Positions 57,884-64,000 of a stretch of 64,000 bases of DNA are shown here, in pieces. Position numbers and translations under genes: made by a program. The notes under the pieces were generated by a model. The model was not told the DNA's origin, ran no database searches, and saw only the letters and a list, made by a program, of their open reading frames with translations. Origin of the DNA: Candidatus Bipolaricaulota bacterium (GTDB taxonomy: Bacteria; Bipolaricaulota; Bipolaricaulia; RBG-16-55-9); assembly GCA_018609825.1 (NCBI GenBank), contig JAHEOA010000051.1:32412-96411 (forward strand), written 5' to 3'. The first letter of the stretch is position 1. Each line of letters starts with the position of its first letter.

Positions 57884-58621
57884 ATGACAACCCACGCTGA
57901 CCGAGTCGCCGTCATCACCGGCGGATCGGGCGCGATCGGCCGAGCGATCGCCCGCGAACTCATCGACGGCGGCGCACGCGTCGCGCTCGTCGGCCGCAGC
58001 GAGGCCAACGGTCGACAGGCCAGGGAGCTCCTCGGCGATTGTGCTCAATTCTATCAAGCCGACGTCACCGAAGCCGACGACGTCCAGGCGGCGGCCAAGC
58101 GGATCATGAGCGATCAGGGCCGGATCGACTATCTGGTCAACAACGCCGGTGCGCTGCGCGACAGCCTGTTCGTGCGCATGAGCGACGACGACTGGGACAC
58201 GGTCATCGACACCAACCTCAAGGGCGCGTTCCATTGCTCCAAGGCCGTCGCCCGACACATGCTCAAGGCCCGCCGGGGCGCGATCGTCAACGTCAGTTCC
58301 ATTTCCGGCCAGCTCGGGGTGCCGGGGCAAGCCAACTACTCCACCGCGAAAGCGGGAATGGACGGATTGACACGAAGCCTCGCGCGTGAGCTGGCGTCGC
58401 GAAACATCCGCGTCAACGCGGTGGCGCCCGGCTTCATCGACGCCGGGCTGACCGCGGACCTCGATGCCGAGGTGAAGGACAGCTATCTGGACCAGATCCC
58501 GCTGTCCCGATTCGGCACGCCCGAGGAGGTCGCCCCCATGGTGGCGTTTCTGCTGTCCGACCGGGCGGCGTATGTGACGGGTCAGGTCTTCAACGTGGAC
58601 GGCGGTCTCATGATGCGCTGA
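57884..58621 (+). CDS. fabG: 3-oxoacyl-ACP reductase
   Basis: FabG reduces 3-oxoacyl-ACP with NADPH. The 245-residue short-chain dehydrogenase has the cofactor loop [16 protein letters not shown], catalytic Ser in NVSSISG and the YSTAK motif (Tyr/Lys), and ends in the usual [10 protein letters not shown]. It lies between fabD and acpP, the normal order. Other short-chain dehydrogenases are possible by sequence, but the neighbourhood settles it. Confidence 0.95.
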   Translation: MTTHADRVAVITGGSGAIGRAIARELIDGGARVALVGRSEANGRQARELLGDCAQFYQADVTEADDVQAAAKRIMSDQGRIDYLVNNAGALRDSLFVRMSDDDWDTVIDTNLKGAFHCSKAVARHMLKARRGAIVNVSSISGQLGVPGQANYSTAKAGMDGLTRSLARELASRNIRVNAVAPGFIDAGLTADLDAEVKDSYLDQIPLSRFGTPEEVAPMVAFLLSDRAAYVTGQVFNVDGGLMMR

Positions 58622-58630
58622 GATGCGGGG

Positions 58631-58659
58631 TTGTCGACACTTGGCAAATGCGTTATCGT
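58631..58659 (+). promoter_or_regulatory. Promoter of acpP
   Basis: TTGTCG, 17 bases, TATCGT, about 43 bases before GTG 58703. A separate promoter for acpP is reasonable because ACP is needed in high amount. Confidence 0.6.
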
Positions 58660-58702
58660 TTCGCATCATCGTGCGCGACACATCGATAGGGAGGTGGCCA
58701 GC

Positions 58703-58957
58703 GTGGCCGATATCGAGAGCCGACTGAAGAAAATCATCACCGAGCAGCTCATGGTCGAGGAGTCGGAGATCACCGAGGACGCCTCGTTCGTGGAGACGCT
58801 CGGCGCCGACTCGCTCGATACCGTGGAGATGATCATGGAGATCGAGGACGAGTTCGGCATCGAGATCCCGGATGAGGACGCCGAGAGCCTCCAGACCGTG
58901 GGCGAGGCGCGCAACTACGTCAAGGAGAAGATCAACGCGGCCGAGACCACCAGCTGA
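58703..58957 (+). CDS. acpP: Acyl carrier protein
   Basis: An 84-residue acidic four-helix protein with the phosphopantetheine attachment Ser37 in [14 protein letters not shown]. It carries growing acyl chains for FabD, FabH, FabG and FabZ. The start is GTG 58703, preceded by GGGAGGT with 7 bases spacing; earlier in-frame ATG codons lie in the promoter and leader. It ends the fatty-acid cluster; fabF is not in the window. Confidence 0.96.
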   Translation: MADIESRLKKIITEQLMVEESEITEDASFVETLGADSLDTVEMIMEIEDEFGIEIPDEDAESLQTVGEARNYVKEKINAAETTS

Positions 58958-58968
58958 TTCCCAGTCCG

Positions 58969-59004
58969 CAGCCGCCAGCTGACCGCGTCGGAGCGCGGCG
59001 GCTG
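58969..59004 (+). terminator. Hairpin after acpP
   Basis: CAGCCGCC (58969-58976) pairs with GGCGGCTG (58997-59004), 8 bp perfect, loop 20 with further pairing. No T run follows, so this may be a factor-dependent terminator or 3'-end stabiliser. A second hairpin CCGTCGA/TCGACGG is at 59063-59085. Confidence 0.5.
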
Positions 59005-59131
59005 AGCGGTGATCGCCCATTCTCTCCGAAGCTCAAGAGATTTCCCCCACAGCGCAGCCCTGCCGTCGATTCGGATGCTCGACGGTCGGCTGCCTATCGC
59101 ATGAGGGTTCCGTGCTTGGGGGCGTGGGTGT

Positions 59132-59147
59132 CCCCGGATGGCCGGGG
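59132..59147 (+). terminator. Hairpin between the acpP and NHL genes
   Basis: CCCCGG-ATGG-CCGGGG followed on the plus strand by ATTTATT. It lies 2 bases beyond the stop codon of the convergent NHL gene and could end transcription from either side. Confidence 0.5.
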
Positions 59148-59149
59148 AT

Positions 59150-60214
59150 TTATTCGGACGACGATTCGGCGTTCGAGGCCCGCTCCAGCGCGGAGAACAT
59201 CTGGACGCGCTGGTTGTTCAGGTCGACGACGTAGATCTGCCCGGTGTCGTTGACCGCCACGTCGACGCTGTTGTCGAACTGTCCGGGCTCGCGCCCCAGT
59301 TCGCCCCACTTCGTCAAGAACTGGCCGTCGGGGGTGAAGACCTGGATGCGCTTGTTGGCCGAGTCCGCCACGTAGACGCGCCCTTGGGCGTCGAACGACA
59401 CGCCCCACGGCGAGTCAAACTGCCCATCGGTTTTTCCAAGGGGACCGTCGCCGTCGGGATCCTCACAGCCCCGATCGGGATGGAGATAGAGGCTGCACTG
59501 ATCGCCCCAGGCGAACTGGAACTCGCCCTTGAGGTCGAAGACCTGGACGCGGTGGTTGAGCGAATCCACGACGTAGAGTTGATCGTCTTGCGAGACCTCC
59601 ATGCCCGTCGGATGCGTGAACTGCCCATCGCCGGTGCCGCGCTTGCCCCAGGTCGTGACCAGCTCGCCCTGGTTAGAGAACTTGTAGATCTGGTGCAGGT
59701 TCAGGTCGGAGACGAAGACGTTGCCGTCCGGTCCGGTGGCAATGCCCCACGGCGTCATCCGCGGGCCGTCGCTGTTGAGGCCGGCATTGGGCCCGTTCCA
59801 GGCGCGTACGAACTCGCCCTCGCGGGTGAAGACTTGGATTTGGCTGTTCCACGCGTCCGCCACGTAGACGTGTCCGTCGGGGCCGACGCTGATCCCGACG
59901 GGGCCGCGCAGATCGCCCGATTCGAGCCAGCCGGGCTGGCCGAATTCTCGGACGAACTCGCCCTCGGGGGTGAAGGCCTGAACGCGTTGGTTCTTGTGGT
60001 CGCTGACGAAGATCTGTCCGTCCGGGCCGATGTCGATGCCCCAGGGGCTCTGGAAGCGACCGGCCTCGTCGCCGACCGATCCCCATACGTTCAACAGCTC
60101 GGGCCTCTCGAAGGCGGGCGGCGTCGGGGAACCGTCCTGCGCGGACAACGGCAGCGGCACGGCGATAAGGGCGAGAGACAGCCCCATGAAAGCAAGCCAG
60201 GCGAGCGCGCGCAT
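59150..60214 (-). CDS. Exported NHL-repeat beta-propeller protein
   Basis: A 354-residue protein with a signal peptide (LAWLAFMGLSLALIAVPLPLS). The mature part has six NHL blades of the type SPWGIDIGPDGQIFVSD...NQRVQAFTPEGEF; repeats begin near GIDIGPDG, GISVGPDG, GIATGPDG, GMEVSQDD, GVSFDAQG and DVAVNDTG. NHL propellers bind proteins, RNA or sugars; some are lyases, but no catalytic motif was seen. A GGGAGGT ribosome site and a strong promoter lie upstream. It may be a surface or periplasmic binding protein, similar in design to the propeller protein at 29803, but clearly not its paralogue. Confidence 0.85.
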   Translation of the reverse strand: MRALAWLAFMGLSLALIAVPLPLSAQDGSPTPPAFERPELLNVWGSVGDEAGRFQSPWGIDIGPDGQIFVSDHKNQRVQAFTPEGEFVREFGQPGWLESGDLRGPVGISVGPDGHVYVADAWNSQIQVFTREGEFVRAWNGPNAGLNSDGPRMTPWGIATGPDGNVFVSDLNLHQIYKFSNQGELVTTWGKRGTGDGQFTHPTGMEVSQDDQLYVVDSLNHRVQVFDLKGEFQFAWGDQCSLYLHPDRGCEDPDGDGPLGKTDGQFDSPWGVSFDAQGRVYVADSANKRIQVFTPDGQFLTKWGELGREPGQFDNSVDVAVNDTGQIYVVDLNNQRVQMFSALERASNAESSSE

Positions 60215-60250
60215 GATGACCTCCCAAAACGCGTGATGTGATCGCGACGT

Positions 60251-60279
60251 ATGCTAGAGGGGCAAGGATGGGCTGTCAA
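60251..60279 (-). promoter_or_regulatory. Promoter of the NHL gene
   Basis: Minus strand: perfect TTGACA (60279-60274), 17 bases, TAGCAT (60256-60251), 36 bases before ATG 60214. Confidence 0.75.
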
Positions 60280-60284
60280 GACGG

Positions 60285-60313
60285 TTGCATTGCCCAAGAT
60301 CGCCGTCTATCCT
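60285..60313 (+). promoter_or_regulatory. Promoter of hisS, predicted leaderless
   Basis: TTGCAT, 17 bases, TATCCT, then exactly 8 bases to ATG 60322. The -35 is only 5 bases from the -35 of the divergent NHL promoter. Confidence 0.65.
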
Positions 60314-60321
60314 GACGTGCC

Positions 60322-61617
60322 ATGGAACTGCAGCTCCCCCGTGGGACCCGCGACTTTCCGCCCTCGGACGCCATCCTGCGCAATGAGGTCATCCAGACGA
60401 TGGTCGAGGTGTTCCGGCGATACGGCTTCAATCCGCTGGAGACGCCCGTCTTGGAGCGCTGGGGAATCCTGTCGGCCAAGTATGCCGGGGGCGAGGAGAT
60501 CCTGAAAGAGACCTACAAACTGACCGACCAGGGCGGGCGCGAGCTGGGGCTGCGCTATGATCTCACAACGCCGCTGGCCCGCTTCATCGGGATGAATCCC
60601 GATGTCAAACGTCCGTTCAAGCGTTACCACGTCGGGCCCGTCTATCGCGATGGGCCGATCAAGCACGGGCGCTACCGCGAGTTCTATCAATGTGACGTCG
60701 ACACGGTCGGCGTCCAGTCGCCCATGGCCGACGCCGAGCTGATCTGGGTCGCGCTGGATGTCTTTGACCAACTGGGGTTCGAGGTGGAAGTCCGGGTCAA
60801 TCACCGCGAGCTTCTTAAGGACCTGGCCCGCGCCGTGAACGTCCCTGGGGACCTGATGGACACGGGGATCCTGTCCGTTGATAAACTGGACAAGATCGGG
60901 GCTGATGGCGTCCGCCAGGAACTGATCGAGAAGGGATTCCCGACCGAGCAAGCCGAGCGGTGGCTGGCCGCCATGGATGTCGACGGCACCAACGCCGATA
61001 TTCTACACAAACTCCAAGGGATCGTGCCCGACCGTAAGTCTCATCAAGAACTGTCCGAAATGTTGGGCTTTTTGCCCGACGACGGCCGAGTGAGGCTTCG
61101 GCCCTCGTTGGCACGCGGCCTCGGCTACTACACGGGGGCGATTTTCGAAGCGTTCAGCCACGATCCGCAGTTTGATGGCGCCGTCGCTGCGGGGGGGCGT
61201 TGGGACGAGATGATCGGCGACTTCCTGGGCAGCGATCAGCCCTATCCGGCGTCCGGCATCTCGTTCGGCCTGGAGCCGATCACGGAGCTCATCAAGGCGC
61301 AGCGCCAAGAGGCGGAATCTCAGCGCACGTCGGTAGTGGACGTCTACGTCGTGCCCATTCGGCTGCAGCAAGAGGGCCTCGACGTTGCGCAGAAACTCCG
61401 TCGAGTGGGCCTGAATGTCGACCTCGACCTTGTCGGGCGTGGCGTGAGCGAGAACCTCAAGTTCGCCAACGCCTACGGCATTCCCCATGTTGTTATCGTC
61501 GGCCCCAAGGAGCTGGAACAGGACAAGGTGACGCTGCGCGACATGCAGTCCGGGGACGAGACGCTGCTGGCATTGGACGACGCCATCGACCGACTCGGCT
61601 CTGTCGATGCCGGATGA
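60322..61617 (+). CDS. hisS: Histidyl-tRNA synthetase
   Basis: HisS charges tRNA-His. The 431-residue class II synthetase begins ELQLPRGTRDFPPSDA, with motif 2 in VGPVYRDGPIKHGRYREFYQCDVD (split motifs VGPVYRDG and GRYREFYQ), the His-binding LARGLGYYTGAIFEAF and motif 3 GISFGLEPITEL, and a C-terminal anticodon-binding domain (VDVYVVPIRLQQEGLDVAQKL). ATG 60322 is set by the promoter. HisZ-like paralogues lack parts of this, so true HisS is favoured. Confidence 0.95.
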   Translation: MELQLPRGTRDFPPSDAILRNEVIQTMVEVFRRYGFNPLETPVLERWGILSAKYAGGEEILKETYKLTDQGGRELGLRYDLTTPLARFIGMNPDVKRPFKRYHVGPVYRDGPIKHGRYREFYQCDVDTVGVQSPMADAELIWVALDVFDQLGFEVEVRVNHRELLKDLARAVNVPGDLMDTGILSVDKLDKIGADGVRQELIEKGFPTEQAERWLAAMDVDGTNADILHKLQGIVPDRKSHQELSEMLGFLPDDGRVRLRPSLARGLGYYTGAIFEAFSHDPQFDGAVAAGGRWDEMIGDFLGSDQPYPASGISFGLEPITELIKAQRQEAESQRTSVVDVYVVPIRLQQEGLDVAQKLRRVGLNVDLDLVGRGVSENLKFANAYGIPHVVIVGPKELEQDKVTLRDMQSGDETLLALDDAIDRLGSVDAG

Positions 61618-61620
61618 GCC

Positions 61621-61649
61621 TTGGATGGCGTCGATCTGTCCGATACAAT
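61621..61649 (+). promoter_or_regulatory. Promoter of the selW-nadM-HD operon
   Basis: TTGGAT, 17 bases, TACAAT, 36 bases before ATG 61686. AGAAGGGAG acts as ribosome site. Confidence 0.7.
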
Positions 61650-61685
61650 GCCCCTCTCACGTGAAGAAGGGAGCCGTTGACCGCG

Positions 61686-61925
61686 ATGGCTGACGTCCGG
61701 ATCGAATACTGCGTCGAGTGCATGTACCTCGGCCGTGCGCTCGAGGTCGCCGAGGCACTGCTCCGCGACTTTTCACAACAGATCGATGGCCTGACGCTCG
61801 TGCCCGGCACGCGCGGCGTTTTCGACGTCTCTCTGGATGGGGAGTCGGTTCGGGCGATTGAACCGGGTGAACTGCCTCCATCGGCTGGGGACGTCCACGC
61901 AAGGGTGGCGACCATCTTTGCCTGA
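61686..61925 (+). CDS. SelW/Rdx-family thioredoxin-like protein (Cys form)
   Basis: A 79-residue protein of the Rdx/SelT-SelW family: VRIEYCVECMYLGRALEVAE has the CxxC redox motif (Cys form in place of Sec), followed by LTLVPGTRGVFDVSLDGESV and a final amphipathic part with PGELPPSAGDV. Such proteins are small cytoplasmic redox proteins of uncertain substrate. ATG 61686 is used; TTG 61677 would add three residues. It overlaps nadM by 8 bases, indicating a translationally coupled operon. Confidence 0.85.
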   Translation: MADVRIEYCVECMYLGRALEVAEALLRDFSQQIDGLTLVPGTRGVFDVSLDGESVRAIEPGELPPSAGDVHARVATIFA

Positions 61926-62484
61926 CGGCCGGCATCGCGCGCTCTTTTTGGGGAGATTCCAGCCCTATCACAACGGCCATGAAGCCGTCGTGCGCCGCAT
62001 CGCCGAGGAGGTCGACGAGCTGATCGTCGCGATCGGCTCAGCCCAGTACAGCCACACCATCCGCGATCCCTTCACCGCGGGCGAGCGCATCCTAATGATC
62101 ACGCAGATGCTGAGCGACGATCCCGTCTTCCGGTTCGTGCTGCCCATCGAGGACATCGAGCAGAACTCGCTCTATGTGCCTCACATCAAGCGCCTGACGC
62201 CCGACTTCGACGTCGTCTATTCCAACAACCCGCTCGTTATCCGGCTGTTTGAAGAGGCGGACATTCCCGTAAAGGAGATGCCGCGCATCGACCGGCGGCA
62301 CCTCTGGGGGACACGGATTCGGCAGTTGATGATAGACGGGGACGAGTGGCGCCAGTACGTGCCGCCGCCCGTCGCCGACGTGATTCATCAGATCGGCGGC
62401 ATCGAGCGGATCCGCACCATCCACGAGGACGATCAGTTCAACGAGGACGAGCAGCCGGAGGAAGGGACGCCGTTATGGCGCTGA
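61918..62484 (+). CDS. nadM: Archaeal-type nicotinamide-nucleotide adenylyltransferase
   Basis: NadM joins NMN and ATP to make NAD. The 188-residue protein has the nucleotidyltransferase motif ALFLGRFQPYHNGHEAVVRR, IGSAQYSHTIRDPFTAGERI, PIEDIEQNSLYVPHI, VYSNNPLVIRLF and WGTRIRQLMIDG, an order close to archaeal NadM (COG1056), not to bacterial NadD. The C-terminal end carries an acidic tail. The start is TTG 61918, overlapping the previous gene by TTGCCTGA. Presence of an archaeal-type enzyme in a bacterium suggests transfer or a deep lineage-specific use. Confidence 0.9.
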   Translation: MPDGRHRALFLGRFQPYHNGHEAVVRRIAEEVDELIVAIGSAQYSHTIRDPFTAGERILMITQMLSDDPVFRFVLPIEDIEQNSLYVPHIKRLTPDFDVVYSNNPLVIRLFEEADIPVKEMPRIDRRHLWGTRIRQLMIDGDEWRQYVPPPVADVIHQIGGIERIRTIHEDDQFNEDEQPEEGTPLWR

Positions 62485-63245
62485 ACATTCCCATCCATGA
62501 GAACGAGAAGCTGCAGACGCTTGTGGAGCGCGTCGAGGCCCACGACACGCTTCGCACGTATTGGCAGTGCTCCAACGTTATCGCCATCAATCGCATGGGG
62601 ATCAACGACCACGGCCCCATCCACATCAAGATCGTCACGAACATGGCGCTCAAGATGTTCCGCATCCTCATGGATCAGGACCTGACCCCGAGCCTCGTGG
62701 CGGATCATGGGTTGACGAACGAGGACGCCGAGTGCGTCGTCGTCCTGGCCTCCTGTCTGCACGACATCGGTCACGTCGTGCATCGTCACAATCACGAGGA
62801 GTTCTCCGTCTCCTTGGCGCCGCCGTTGATCCGGGAGCTGATCGACGGGCTCTACGAGGGTCGCGAGAAGGCGATCATCACCTCCGAGACGCTGCACGCC
62901 ATCTACGCCCATCGGACGGATGTCGACCCGTTGACGGTCGAAGCCGGCGTGCTGAAAGTCGCCGACGCGCTCGACATGGAACAGGGCCGTGCCCGGATTC
63001 CCTTTGAGAAGGGCTCGCCGACGATCCACGCGGTCAGCGCCATGGCGATCGAGAAGGTGAATGCCCATCCGGGCGAGAACAAGCCGGTCTGCATCGAGAT
63101 CCGCATGTCCAACTCCGCCGGCATCTTCCAGATTGACAACCTCCTGAAGCGCAAGCTCCAGTCGTCCGGGCTCAAAGAACACTACGAGATCCGCGTCGAC
63201 ATCCGCGGCGAGGAGAAGAAGATCGTCAGCCACTACGAGATCTAG
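62475..63245 (+). CDS. Archaeal-type HD-domain phosphohydrolase
   Basis: A 256-residue HD-superfamily protein: NDHGPIHIKIVTNMALKMF gives the first His, CLHDIGHVVHRHNHEEFS the HD pair and further His, and VLKVADALDMEQGRARIPFEKG the last Asp of the metal site. The C-terminal part KPVCIEIRMSNSAGIFQI is typical of the archaeal COG1418-like group. The substrate is unknown; HD proteins hydrolyse nucleotides or cyclic nucleotides. The start overlaps nadM by 10 bases, so a link with NAD or nucleotide salvage is plausible. Confidence 0.85.
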   Translation: MALNIPIHENEKLQTLVERVEAHDTLRTYWQCSNVIAINRMGINDHGPIHIKIVTNMALKMFRILMDQDLTPSLVADHGLTNEDAECVVVLASCLHDIGHVVHRHNHEEFSVSLAPPLIRELIDGLYEGREKAIITSETLHAIYAHRTDVDPLTVEAGVLKVADALDMEQGRARIPFEKGSPTIHAVSAMAIEKVNAHPGENKPVCIEIRMSNSAGIFQIDNLLKRKLQSSGLKEHYEIRVDIRGEEKKIVSHYEI

Positions 63246-63342
63246 AAATCCGCTTGACCCGACCGCCCTCTTAGCGACGCGGCCGCAGCCGTGAGTACCC
63301 CCATCTCATGGGCATTTTGACGTTCCTTTGACCGCGCAACGG

Positions 63343-63371
63343 TTCGCCTTTGACGCGCCGCTCGTTACCAT
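63343..63371 (+). promoter_or_regulatory. Possible leaderless promoter of the last gene
   Basis: TTCGCC, 17 bases, TACCAT, then 7 bases to ATG 63379. Three TTGAC(G/C) boxes at 63317, 63328 and 63350 are spaced 11 and 22 bases apart. Confidence 0.4.
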
Positions 63372-63378
63372 GATGACT

Positions 63379-64000
63379 ATGGGATATCGACACGACCGAA
63401 GCGCAGGCCTGTGGAGTGGCGCCCTCGCCGCACTGATCGCAACGATTGCCGGCTACATCGCTTACGAGACGGCCAGCTGGTTCTTCTGGCCCGACGTCTT
63501 CGCCCAGTGGGTCTTCGCCGTCGTGCCCGGCCCCATCCAGGCCAAGATGATCGGCTGGCTCGGGTTTGACGCGAAGATCCTCGGCTTCTACGCGGCCATT
63601 CTGGCCCAGATCGTCGCGGGCGGCCTGATCGGCTTGATCCTGAGACGAGCCGGCGCTGTCACGTTCGGGGCGGTCGCGGCCGCGACTCTGGCGATCACCA
63701 GCGCCGCGTTCGTCGGGAGCGTCAACGCCGTTCAGGCCTCGGGCGGGGGAAGCCTCCTCGCTGGGGGCCTCCTCACGGCCCTGCTCTTCGGGGCGTTGAC
63801 ACCGGCCCTCCGACGGTGGTTGGCGCCTCCCTCGACGGGTGTCGCTCGAGAGCCAGACTCGGAGGCCCCCGGCGAGCTCGCCGAGCCGCGGACCCCGTGG
63901 TCACGTCGGCGGATGCTCGTGCGCCTGGGAACGATCGCCGGGGCAGCCGCGCTGTGGCCTTGGGTCCGGTCCAACCTGCGACCCGAGTCGGCGGATCGCG
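63379..64000 (+). CDS. Membrane protein with internal Tat-like motif, possibly a molybdopterin oxidoreductase (cut by window edge)
   Basis: An open frame to the window end, 207 codons visible. It has about four N-terminal hydrophobic helices (LAALIATIAGYIAY, FYAAILAQIVAGGLIGLIL, FGAVAAATLAITSAAFV, LLAGGLLTALLFGAL), a charged linker, then SRRRMLVRLGTIAGAAALW, which looks like a Tat signal placed internally. This layout occurs in membrane-tethered, sulfite-oxidase-like molybdopterin proteins of deep-branching bacteria; the catalytic part would lie beyond the edge, so the assignment is inference. ATG 63379 is 7 bases after a TACCAT -10; 63370 and 63373 are alternatives. Confidence 0.6.
   Translation, partial: MGYRHDRSAGLWSGALAALIATIAGYIAYETASWFFWPDVFAQWVFAVVPGPIQAKMIGWLGFDAKILGFYAAILAQIVAGGLIGLILRRAGAVTFGAVAAATLAITSAAFVGSVNAVQASGGGSLLAGGLLTALLFGALTPALRRWLAPPSTGVAREPDSEAPGELAEPRTPWSRRRMLVRLGTIAGAAALWPWVRSNLRPESADR

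Overview
The window is a GC-rich, almost gap-free bacterial chromosome segment made mostly of housekeeping genes. The organism is a diderm: there is an Omp85/BamA protein with an Skp/OmpH pair, a lipoprotein signal peptidase, and a complete cell-division and murein cluster. No lpxD, lpxA or lpxB accompanies bamA-skp-skp-fabZ, an arrangement that in LPS-making bacteria usually carries lpx genes. The S55 (SpoIVB-type) protein, many CARDB-domain exported proteins, leaderless promoters and several archaeal-type genes fit a deep-branching Terrabacteria-like diderm (for example Bipolaricaulota, Deinococcota or Armatimonadota relatives). That placement is inference, not proof.

Layout. 1-2506 (minus): trpE-trpG-trpD, with trpE broken by an in-frame amber codon. 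2546-4615: ftsL-ftsI. 4646-5407 (minus): a small exported beta-sandwich protein. 5514-12045: yraN, a ComM-type AAA+ ATPase, bamA, two Skp-like chaperones and fabZ. 12227-21371: murD-ftsW-murG-murC-murB-ftsQ-ftsA-ftsZ with unusually long overlaps. 21470-23759 (minus): lspA-tmk-dnaN. 23762-33634: a surface-protein region made of a 1656-residue protein with 13 CARDB repeats, a small exported protein, and a divergent pair (CARDB plus beta-propeller, and a four-CARDB protein). 33591-38680 (minus): tatA, sucC, an exported S55 protein and murF. 38742-46517: a small unknown gene, coaX, gyrB, murE, a LolD-like ATPase and priA. 46539-49923: a hotdog thioesterase, a glutaredoxin-like protein, a DUF445 membrane protein and the primary sigma factor. 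49947-54091: a small membrane protein, an archaeal-type PIN-ATPase-KH protein and a CLC channel. 54121-59147: tRNA-Leu(GAG) followed by plsX-fabH-dinB-fabD-fabG-acpP. 59150-61617: divergent NHL protein and hisS. 61621-63245: SelW-like, archaeal-type NadM and archaeal-type HD hydrolase. The right edge cuts a membrane/Tat-type protein.

How the genes fit together. Most of the window builds the envelope: fatty-acid initiation and elongation (plsX, fabH, fabD, fabG, acpP, fabZ), murein precursors (murB, C, D, E, F, G), septation (ftsL, I, W, Q, A, Z), outer-membrane insertion (bamA, skp) and exported surface proteins. Replication, transcription and translation genes (dnaN, gyrB, priA, rpoD, hisS, tRNA-Leu) are interspersed.

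The strongest regulatory observation is that many first-in-operon genes have a sigma-70 type -10 hexamer (TANNNT or close to it) only 6-8 bases before the start codon, usually exactly 8, with a fitting -35. This predicts leaderless mRNAs, whereas downstream genes use ordinary Shine-Dalgarno sites. There is no stretch above 300 bases without a gene. No insertion sequence, prophage or CRISPR array was seen.
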